This document shows positions 11,400 to 20,215 of a DNA stretch of 64,000 bases, piece after piece. Origin of the DNA: Solicoccozyma terricola (lineage: Eukaryota; Basidiomycota; Tremellomycetes; Filobasidiales; Piskurozymaceae); contig BCLD01000010.1 of NCBI GenBank assembly GCA_001600875.1, positions 529,310 through 593,309 on the forward strand, given 5' to 3'. The notes under the pieces were generated by a model. It had not been told where the DNA came from. It saw only the letters and a program-made list of their open reading frames with translations, and made no database searches. Within the stretch, counting starts at the first letter, position 1. Every line of letters begins with the position of its first letter. A program made the position numbers and the translations under genes.

Positions 11400-13104
11400 T
11401 CAATGATCGTCTTCCTCCTCACCCGGACATCCCCCGGGCCCTTCCATTTCCTCGTAAGATTCGTACTTTCCCGCACACCAAAAGCAGTATAGGTGGTCTT
11501 CCCGTAGGGTAGAAACGAGAAACGAGAGGTGGGTTGCGGCCTACAGCGTGGGTGTGTGTCAGTCGTGGGTGGAGTGACTGTGTATGTGTGTGTGTGTCTG
11601 GGGAGAGGAAAGACTGCGAAGGATTGCGAAAGAAGACTCACATCCATTGCCAGGACTCGTTTTACTCCAGAGACATGGCTGTGCCAATCTATGGGTGTTT
11701 CTCCGGAATCTGGAGGTTTTTTCACGGTCGACGCACGATCGTCTATCAAGCCACCATCATGTTTCATCGCATTCTTCATCGCCATTCCCTCGTTATCCTC
11801 ATCCTCATCGTCGTCATCCAAATCATCAATCTCATCCAACGCATCCCTCTTCATCATTTCCCTCATCCTCTCAGCCTCTGATTTATTCTGATCAAGAGGT
11901 CTCCCTACCACCGGGTCAGGTAATGTAGCGTTTTCGTCTGGGTTTGTCGCGTCCAGTTCTGCGCCAATGTCTGGTAGGACGATTCGGAGAAGTGGACGTG
12001 GGATTGTTTCTTTCGGGTGGGAAGGGATGACGTGGAGAGGGTGGAACTGGGGGTGTTAGGGGTGAAGAATGAGCGGTGGTGGTTCAAAATATATGTGCTG
12101 GAGTTGGAAAGAAACCCCCCCCCCCCCCGGATACTCACCTTGACGCCTCTCCTCTCATCCAGCTCTACAAGTATCTTCCTCGCACTCCATTCCTTACCTT
12201 CCACTCTCCTCTTCTCTTGTTCAACACCGCGTGATCTCCTGAACGCTTCTGTGGAATCGGACAGTTTGGCTAGTTTGGATGGATGAAGCTCGGTGGGTGG
12301 GATAATTGGAGAAGGGGATCGGGGACGATGGGTGCCTATACCGGCTTGTCCTGTGAGAGGGGGGGGGGGGGGGGGTGTAATGTTGGGGGGTGAGTATACG
12401 GTTTGTATACCCCGGGTTAGAGAAGAGGGAAGGATCCCGGTTTCTCGATGCTCACCTGACCACATGGAGACACGGATGGGTTCAGCGGTTGACCTCGATT
12501 GTACTGCGGTGGGTTGATCGTCTCGTTTCCGTTTTCCATTCGCGGGGGATGATGGTGACGACGTGTTGTCGTCGTCGTCGTCGTCGTCAAGAGGGACAGC
12601 CGGTAGACCTGATGGTAGCGCGACCGGTTCACCGTTGTTTACCCCGTCACCACCGTTTCGGACTGTAGTAGGTAGGGTCGAGCTACTCCCACTATTTACT
12701 CCCAGGCCTTGTCCCACTTTCCATCCCATCTTCATCATCATACCCATAGCTTTACTCAACCCCTCCTTTGGTCTTGTTGCCTCGTTGTTGTTGTCGTCGT
12801 CGTCGACGGCGGAGTCGCCAACGACATCCTTGCCATCCGTTGTTTTACCATCAACTCTCTCCCGAACAACCCTATCAAACAAGGAAGTATTCAGTGCTTC
12901 CCTTCTAGCGATTTCTTCCCTCTCATGCTGTTTCAACGGCCGAGTCTGGAGGTGGGACTTGAATGACTTTAATGAGTGGAGGTTTCGACGCTCAGTGTAG
13001 GTCAACGTTGGATGTGTGGATTTGTGGGTGGTGGAGGTGGAGGTGGATGGAGTGGCGGCGTTGAGGAACTTGTCAGACATGAAATCATCTTCCGAGTCTG
13101 ACAT
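11400..13104 (-). CDS. G-patch / DUF4187 protein (GPATCH11-like)
   Basis: Predicted nuclear RNA-processing factor. The start at 13104 gives MSDSEDDFMSDKFLN, the typical acidic start of GPATCH11. The G-patch lies at about residues 125-165 (EGLSKAMGMMMKMGWKVGQG). Low-complexity regions follow (D8 run, KRKRDD). The C-terminal DUF4187 domain has LREDHLYCFWCAGKYES and GGCPGEEEDDH, ending at TGA (11400-11402). The last intron runs from GTGAGTCTTC to TGTAG (about 11541-11642). Reading straight through that intron gives a longer but wrong open frame. One intron carries C17 just before its acceptor (12359-12375), another G14 just after its donor (12115-12128, sense strand). About 470 residues. Confidence 0.85.
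12115..12128 (-). repeat. C14/G14 homopolymer in a G-patch gene intron
   Basis: C14 on the plus strand, so G14 on the sense strand, directly after the 5' splice site (GTGAGTATCC). This is the one intronic tract seen here in the opposite polarity. Confidence 0.85.
12359..12375 (-). repeat. C17 homopolymer at a 3' splice site (G-patch gene)
   Basis: The sense strand reads C17 followed by TCTCACAG and then the exon GACAAGCC. It occupies the polypyrimidine-tract position. Confidence 0.9.
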
Positions 13105-13790
13105 GGTGGTGGGGGCTGTGGATATGTGTGTGTGTGAGTGATGGATGTATGGATGGATCTGTTCGATCGATGTGTCACGTGACAACGAAGGGAAGGGAAG
13201 GAAGGAAGGGAATGCTCCGTATACCTCATTGTCATATTATTACACAAGGTACTCTCTGAGACCAGCGTGAGCAGGTCAGTCATTCCATCGAGGATGTGGA
13301 TATGGGTGTGGATGTGGGTGTGGATGTTGTTGGATATGCGCTGTACTATGCTGTTGCCCTACCCCCCCTACCCCCTCCCCCCCCCCTCCCCTCCCTACCC
13401 TCCCGGAATCCGCGGATTGTCAATTCGGCTTTGTTCGGTGTCTCGCTGGCCGGGGGAGCTGGAGCGGAGGGGATCGCGGCGACGACGGAGGCGGAGGGGA
13501 TGGAGTGGGAGTGGGAGCGGGGAGGGGGAGCGGGGACGGGGCGGAGGGGGGTGGTGGTGGTGGCAGTCGCAGTCGCAGGTTGCCCATCGGCAGTGTGCGG
13601 TGGATGGTGACGTTGTATATAGCCGTGTTCGGAGTTGAGCTGTCCCCGCGCTTGGGTTGACTGGGGCAACCAACTTCACACGTATCATCCACATCCAACT
13701 ACATCCAACTACATCACACTACTACATCCACCTCTCACACCACCCACCCACACCACCCACACACCACCCACACACCCCACACACACAATC
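13105..13790. promoter_or_regulatory. Divergent intergenic region (G-patch / malate dehydrogenase)
   Basis: A 686-bp gap between divergent genes. It holds TGGATGTGGATGTG-type repeats (13293-13330), C-rich blocks (13361-13401), a G-rich block (13440-13560) and a CACC/CACA-rich 5' leader (13725-13790) ending at the malate dehydrogenase ATG. No gene supported. Confidence 0.6.
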
Positions 13791-14389
13791 ATGGTCAAAG
13801 CTGTAGTTGCTGGCGCGGCAGGTGAGTGACACGTTGCGACCAAGACAGGTCTTTGGGCCCCCGGTAGCCAGCGCATGGTTTGGGATGGGATGGGATGGAT
13901 GGACACTGATGGTGTCGCTGCATTCCTCTCGTCTTCCTTTCCCTTATCCTGTCCACCCCCCACTCCTCCCCTTTTCAATGTCACCCATCCCCACCTCTCC
14001 AACATCCCAATTCCCAATTCCCCCATCGCCCATCGCCGCATCCTCCATCCTCCATCCTCCATCTCCATCTCACCACCGACGGGGTTTCAAATCTCCCAAA
14101 AAATATAAAACACACACAATCATAAAATCACACAGGCGGTATCGGTCAACCGTTATCCCTTCTTCTCAAACTTAACCCGCTCGTCACCGAGTTGAGTTTG
14201 TATGATGTCGTCAATGCCGTTGGTGTGAGTAGAGGGTCGCTGGCACGAGGCACGAGTTGGGGGAGAATATGGAGTGCTCATGGTTCATCGTACCATTTTA
14301 CCTACCCATTTCCTTGTCCTTTCCCCGTCTCGTATCATTCGTCAACCGTCGCATAACCCGTCTCCCGTCGCTCCGCCGACACCACCACC

Positions 14390-14478
<89 letters not shown>

Positions 14479-16317
14479 ACCCCACCCCACCCCATTCACT
14501 CAACCCCTTCTCTCCACGCACACATGTACACATCCTACTATCACCCCATTCAGGTCGCCACCGATCTCTCCCACATCCCAACTCCAGCTCAAACCGCTGG
14601 TTTCGTCCCAGAAACTCAAGGTGCAGATGGTCTTAAAGGTGCAGAAGCAGCGTTGAAGGGAGCGGATATCGTCGTTATTCCAGCAGGAGTACCGAGGAAA
14701 CCAGGAATGACGTGAGTGGGGGAATGCTAGAATGAGAACGGATGAGAATGGAGGTGAACGGAGGCGAACGGAGTGAGGAATACGGTCTTTTGCGAGCGGA
14801 GCGAGGAATACGCTCTTCCGCGAGCGAAGCGAGCAATACTGTCTTCCGCGAACGGAGTGAGCACTACTGTCTTCCACGAGCGAAGCGAGCATCATTTCCT
14901 CCGCGGCCGAACGAAGTGAACATTACTCTCTTCTTCGCGAACGAAGTGAGCATTCACCTCTTCTTCCGCGAGCGAAGTGAGCATTCAATTCTTCTTCAGC
15001 GCCGAAGCGAGCACTACTTTCATCTTCGCGAACGAAGTGAGCATTACTCTCGTTTTCGTGAAAGTAGGGAGCTATGCATCCTGCTCTCTTTGAGTGATAT
15101 TCCTCCAAAATATCCCTTTTCACCTGAGCGTCTTCGGTGCACGAAGCCGTCTCAAATTCCCATATATTAGTACGAGTTCGTTGCGGCAGACTATTCGTAA
15201 CACCTCGTGGAGAGCCATCAGGACATCCATCGTCTGGTGCACGCAGATTCTGGGACTGGCACGTTGCGCTCAAAATCTGGAAGAACAATAGCTAACATAC
15301 CCACCACCCTACCCTGCTTGCCTGTTTGTCTCGATTGTCTCCGACAGCCGTGATGACCTCTTCGTGAGTTTATCTGTCTCGTTGGAAGATCTCCCTTGTA
15401 CTAACCTGCTTCATTACCAATCCCGACGATTTTCACCCACCTCTCTATCAGAAAGTGAGTGTAGAACACTTGCCTTCCCGTGTCCTTCATTCAAACTGAC
15501 ACCCTCCTACTCCGCATCAGATCAACGCCGGTATCTGCGCTACCCTCGCCGAGGCCATCGCTACGTCCTGCCCCAAGGCTTTCATCCTCGTCATCTCCAA
15601 CCCCGTCAACTCGACCGTCCCGGTCTTTGCCGAGGTGTTGAAGGCCAAGGGTGTCTTTGACCCCAAGAGGTGTGTACACGGGCCTTATCCAACTACTCAT
15701 CGCCGGCACACTCATCCTCCTCCCACCGCAGGTTGTTCGGTGTCACCACTCTCGATGTTCTTCGAGCTTCCACCTTCGTCGCCACCGTCGTCGGTGACGC
15801 CTCCAAGGCTCCCGAGTACACCATTCCTGTCGTTGGAGGCCATGCCGGTGTCACCATCCTACCCCTCCTCTCCCAGTCCAAGCCCGCCATCCCTGCCGCA
15901 ATCCTCAACGACAAGGCCAAGCGAGATGCTCTCATCCACCGTATCCAGTTCGGTGGTGACGAGGTCGTCGAGGCCAAGGCTGGTGCCGGTTCCGCAACCT
16001 TGTCCATGGCTCAAGCCGGTGCCGAGTTCGCCGACAAGGTCATGCGTGCCGCCTTCAAGGGCGAGACCGGCCTCATCTCCCCATCCTACGTCTCCCTCAC
16101 CGCTGACGAAGCTGCCGGTAAGGCTATCCAAAAGGAGATTGGCGCCGACCTTGCTTTCTTCTCCGTCCGTGTCGAACTCGGCAAGGATGGTGTGTCCAAG
16201 TTGCACCCCATCGGTACCATCGATGCGGTCGAGAAGGAGGGTCTTCAAAAGGCTGTCACCGAGTTGGGTCCTTCCATCGACAAGGGCCTCAGCTTCAAGC
16301 CGGCTTCCAAGTTGTAA
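13791..16317 (+). CDS. Malate dehydrogenase with C-terminal SKL (peroxisomal type)
   Basis: NAD-dependent interconversion of malate and oxaloacetate. Seven exons (13791-13821, 14136-14224, 14554-14711, 15348-15363, 15452-15454, 15521-15669, 15732-16317) sum to 1,032 nt, giving 343 residues, a normal length. Motifs: [16 protein letters not shown] (NAD-binding), [17 protein letters not shown] (substrate loop Arg), [22 protein letters not shown] and [14 protein letters not shown] (catalytic His). There is no transit peptide, and the protein ends ...KPASKL, a canonical PTS1 import signal, so a glyoxylate-cycle or beta-oxidation shuttle role in peroxisomes is likely. Introns 1-3 are unusually long (314, 329 and 636 nt) and hold a C37/C49 tract and a repeat array. 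Confidence 0.93.
14392..14491 (+). repeat. C37-A-C49 homopolymer tract in a malate dehydrogenase intron
   Basis: C runs at 14392-14428 and 14430-14478, each ended by a single A, followed by CCCCA units. It lies in intron 14225-14553, about 60 nt upstream of the 3' splice site. The true length may differ because such tracts are hard to sequence. Confidence 0.9.
14760..15070 (+). repeat. Intronic 28-31 bp repeat array (malate dehydrogenase gene)
   Basis: About ten diverged tandem units fill the middle of the 636-nt intron 14712-15347. Each unit has a core like GCGAACGAAGTGAGCATTAC followed by a pyrimidine tail (CTCTCTTCTTC). Examples of cores are GCGAGCGAAGCGAGCAATAC, GCGAACGGAGTGAGCACTAC and GCGAGCGAAGTGAGCATTCA. 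Two half-cores (GCGAGC / GAAGCGAGC) form a direct repeat, and TTCGCGAA palindromes occur at unit junctions. The array reads open in one frame (RERSEHY-like peptide repeats), but this is a by-product of the unit sequence. Confidence 0.9.
15348..15363 (+). other. 16-nt microexon of the malate dehydrogenase gene
   Basis: The sequence reads CCGACAG|CCGTGATGACCTCTTC|GTGAGT. It completes Thr and encodes RDDLF of the conserved MTRDDLF motif, which contains a substrate-binding Arg. Confidence 0.9.
15452..15454 (+). other. Putative 3-nt microexon (AAA, Lys)
   Basis: The sequence reads CTATCAG|AAA|GTGAGT, flanked by introns of 88 nt (with CTAAC) and 66 nt (with CTGAC). Including it gives TRDDLF-K-INAGI. 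The family has two residues between DDLF and NA, as in DDLFNTNA, so omission would leave the protein one residue short. Both outcomes are in frame. Confidence 0.6.
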
Positions 16318-16532
16318 GCTGGGGTGGTGGTAATGCCAGAGCAGGAAGGTGAACGTCGCTTGTAATAAATTCAAGTGCACGATATGATATCAGCTCTGAT
16401 GATGATGACTCTTCTCAGTGCTGCCATTTCATAAATGCCATTGAAGGCTTTGGTTTCGTTACAATGCCTTTTTATTATTTCATTTCAACCTTCTTTCTAC
16501 ATGCACACACTCTCTCTACGACCGTCCATCAG

Positions 16533-19500
16533 CTACAACTTCTCAGCTCGCCACAAGGACGCATACATGTTAACTCGGTCGATGGCGTTGCCGTTCTCGC
16601 GGATAGCCACTGGCTCGATGCGGAAGCCGGCGAGCTCAAAGCTGTTCGGGAGGAGACGCATGAGAAGATATCCGTGGGCAAATGTACATGTTAGTCGCCA
16701 CCCTCACCGCTGCTTGTACCATGGGTACTTTCCGGCACTTCGCCAGATCGCATGCCCGCCCTTCTTCAGCACTCGTTTCATTTCGAGGATTTCGTAATCC
16801 AGCTCAGTGCGTAAAGCCTCGAGTTCCTGCTCGGGGGAATTCTTCCGGACGTCCTCCAGGGAGGGCAAGACAGCTGTTGGAAGAGGGGTCGTTGCAGGGA
16901 TCTTGTCGAACCCTGAGGAGAGGCGGAAGGAGAGGTTTAGCCGGAAGGGGCAATTCCCAAAGCTTCATATTGTACTTACAGTCCAAACTGTCCATAACAA
17001 TGATCTTGGTAAGGGACTCGCTGTCGAGCTCGCGGAGGACGCTGTTGGAAACGAAGGCTGTCAACTAAACGGGCAAACGAGCGTTTCCCGAGCGACACTC
17101 ACTTGAGAATTGTGTCGGTGTGCAATTGTATGCCCTTGGTTCTCGCCCCAGCAGATGCCTTCAACGCACTGAATCCCTCTGGGGTGAGGTAGAGCGGGCA
17201 AGACGCACGAGTGTACCTGCCGTTCAAACACAAAAAGTAGTGATATGCACCGTTCTTAAGAGTGGCCAACTTCGGGACCGGGTCCAAGGTAGCGCTGATA
17301 AAGTCGGTGATAGTACCGTCCTCAAGCAAGCAGGCGAGTTGGTTTCTGGGAACTCCCAAAGCATTCCAGCAGAAGACTGGGTGGCCTAGGATGAACTTGA
17401 GGATAGGGTTCATAATGATCGGACGGAGACGAGATTGCCAGATGCGGTCCTGCTCGGCGGTGGTTGAAGCAGAGATGAGGCGCTTGACGTCGTTGGTGAC
17501 GCCACCGATAGCGAAGGCAATCTTGCCTAGACGGATGCCCCAGCTAAAGGTATAGACACGGATACATCAGAGTTGGGAAAAAGGCTGATTCATAGAGCCC
17601 CCCCGTACCCACCCAGAATAACCACGGAGGAAGAAGTTGGAGGAGAACTCCTTTGCATTTACCTTCCAATAAGCGTATGCTTGACTAAGAGGTTCGAATA
17701 TAGGTGTCAAGATATGTCAACAGATGCAATGGGGCCATAAGGCTCACGCGGATAGATATGGGGCGATCTTGCTGCTCAACAAACGCTCAAAGTCGGGGTG
17801 GCGCCCCTCGCCGAACAACAACCAGAAGTCGCTGTAGTCGAGCGCTTGGATCGCAGCGAGCTTGAGCTCGAGGATGTGGCCCTGTAGGCGTCACCGAGAT
17901 ATCAGCACATTGATGTCGCAGAAAAGAGCCAAGTTTTATGCGTACCTGGCAACTGACATGGGATGACTTGTCAGCAAACGATTGACAAAAGGGTCGAGTG
18001 CGCACGACAGCTCACGGATTCATGTCGACCGATTGGATATCCACTTTCGCACGAATTGCATAGTGCAGCACGTTGTCTCCAGCGCTGGTTATGACAAGTA
18101 AAGAATCCCCATCCTTGATGTCAAGATCGTTGATGTCGCATTCGGGGTCTTCCCAGGTCCTGCCACGGTGGCGAGTGAGAGTGATTAACATGGTAGGTCG
18201 TGTCGTACACTAATATTACTTACCAACCATAGATATGAGCTAAGTGATCGGTGACAGGGTGTAAGTTTATGGACTGGGGCGAGCAACGCGATGCGCTTCG
18301 ACTCACTTCGGAACTGGTTGTGAATGTGTTGCTCTGAGTAGGGAATACGCCAGGAGCTCTGCAGTGTCCACAAGTAAGCTGCTGGAATGGACCTGGGCTC
18401 GGCACCGAGCACACTTACTTTACGAATTTGGTAGTCAAACGGACTGGTATGGTCTTTCTTGGTAAGACTGCGTGTTGAGACTCCTCCTGAGCATCGGCAT
18501 TACTCACCTCAACCTTGCAGCTACCGCTCCCATTTTCCCCTCATGATCATCTTGCCACAGACTGTCACCCAAGGACAGATCAGGTGGTGTGCCAGAGATT
18601 TTCTGGTAAGCAGATCCATCTTGCCAAGGGGAAACGGGTGTGAGCACGTCGGAGGGTGGAGCGACAAGTACCTCCCTCTTCTCTCCGATCGGGTTCTCGG
18701 CAAGGGCGAGCGCTTTGCGACCCTGATCGTCGAGCAGATCAGCACGGTGGCGGTTGGCCCCGAGGAAGACGTAGTAGGGGATTTGAATAAGACCGGGGAT
18801 GATGAGGTTGTTCCGACCGTTGTATGATTTGACAGTGCCGAATTTGTACTCGAGGTAGTCTGTTCCATGGCCGCCACTTCAGTCACAGTTTTCTAAGCTT
18901 TTCTTCGGTCATCTCACTCACTTCGTCTACAAATGCCAAGGTGCACATGATCGAAGCTGAACCAAGCCGTCCAGAACAGGGAGCTGAGGAATCCGACCTT
19001 GCGCTTGTTCGTGCCAATGGCACGCTCCCGAGCGGTACCGCCAGCCTCGTCGGTGCTGTAGAAGTCGACGACTCCCAAAAGACCAGACTGAGGGTTGAGC
19101 GATTGGTCGATTCGGTCGAGGGTTTCGAGGTAGGTGGGAATCTGAGCAGCGAGCAGATTAAATCAATTGACTTTTGCGTCAAATGGGATAGGTTTAGTTT
19201 GCGCCACTCACCATCGATAAAGAGTAGCTCATCGTCACCAACGCCAAACTTCCTCTCGGATCGACACTTCCGTCAGCCCATTCCGGCAACATGAACTGAC
19301 TCGCATCTTGATGCAGTACATGAACGTTCTTCCATCCCTTTTTCGCGAAACGGCGTCGCGCAACGTCCAGGAGGGGTGCACAGAGGTCGACGACATAGAC
19401 TGCGTCAAAGGAGGAGATGGGGAGGAAAGCGTCCATACGCTCGACGTTCCAGCCTGGCATGGTGAGAGAGTGTGATCAGTGAGAGAAGGGCGAGGTGCTC

Positions 19501-19875
19501 CGGAATTGCCTCAAGCTCACCAGTGCCACCTCCGATGTCAACCCAGATCCTCTTTTGCTGTTTCCCGCCAGCGACTCTCGGCTTGGCTCCAGCTAACGCG
19601 TCCTGAGCCTTCAGATGACTGGCGACGAGCTGCAACATGGTCTCCCTACCTTTGAGAAGTCTACCTCTGGTGTCATCGTAGACTGCCGCCTGGCCAGAGT
19701 AGAACGACTCGAGCTTCTCGGCCTGCGAAGTGCCACGCAGAGGTTTGAGGAAGCAGTTGTAGGCGAAGAGTGCTAGCTGACGAGCATTGCGGGAGAATGA
19801 GAGGAGGATGGCAGTGAGAGAGACGATGGAGAGGGAGATGGTGGAGAAGACGAGATAGGGGGCGACGAGTGGCAT
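16533..19875 (-). CDS. BTA1: Betaine lipid (DGTS) synthase, bifunctional
   Basis: Makes the phosphorus-free lipid diacylglyceryl-N,N,N-trimethylhomoserine from diacylglycerol and S-adenosylmethionine. It can replace phosphatidylcholine under phosphate shortage. The start at 19875 gives an N-terminal hydrophobic anchor (LVFSTISLSIVSLTAILLSF). The BtaB-like methyltransferase follows, with WVDIGGGTG (SAM-binding motif I), VDLCAPLLDVARRRF and VTMSYSLSM. The C-terminal BtaA-like 3-amino-3-carboxypropyl transferase shows FILGHPVFCWNALGVPRNQ, LLEDGTITDFI, VLKKGGHAIWRSAGKYPWY and ...DRVNMYASLWRAEKL at the stop (16533-16535). About 850-900 residues. Many short introns. Probably ER-located, by family. 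Confidence 0.92.
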
Positions 19876-20215
19876 GGCGGTGGGGGGTGGGGTGCGGAGG
19901 GGTGCTAGTTGACGTTATGATCTGGGAGGGTTTGTGGACCGGGACTTGGGGACTTATATAACTGCACACCGGTTCTGCCATCCACCATCCACCAACCAGC
20001 AACCACCATCCACCATCCACCCCACCACCCCCTCTCTCCCTACCACCCACCACCTCAAACGTGGTCGTCGTCGCCAACTGTCAGTCCCTGTTGCTGCCAT
20101 GAACGTGTGTGGGCGAACGCGTCGTTGCCTGCTTTTCCCACGCGTAGATGAGCTTAATGGGGCCCCTCAGCCGCGTCTACACTCATCGATCTGCTATCTG
20201 CCATTCTGCTATCTG
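19876..20215. promoter_or_regulatory. Upstream region of the betaine lipid synthase gene
   Basis: 340 bp between the synthase start and the 3' end of the next minus-strand gene. A CCACC/CCATCC-rich stretch (19978-20050) lies close to the synthase start. No gene supported. Confidence 0.5.

Noticed and set aside
11372..11911. Longer reading of the G-patch protein C-terminus through its last intron
   Set aside because: The read-through peptide has no family match. Splicing GTGAGT...TGTAG gives the DUF4187 motif LREDHLYCFWCAGKY in another frame.
14257..14715. Proline-rich open frame through the C tract
   Set aside because: The poly-Pro part is the intronic C homopolymer. Only the last part (from 14554) is a real malate dehydrogenase exon.
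14760..15070. Regularly repeated 28-31 bp units that look like a CRISPR array
   Set aside because: The units are contiguous and diverged, without unique spacers, and lie in a spliced eukaryotic intron.
14742..15170. Open frame of 142 codons with RERSEHY-like peptide repeats
   Set aside because: It lies wholly in the third intron of the malate dehydrogenase gene and only reflects the nucleotide repeat unit. It has no homologous domain.
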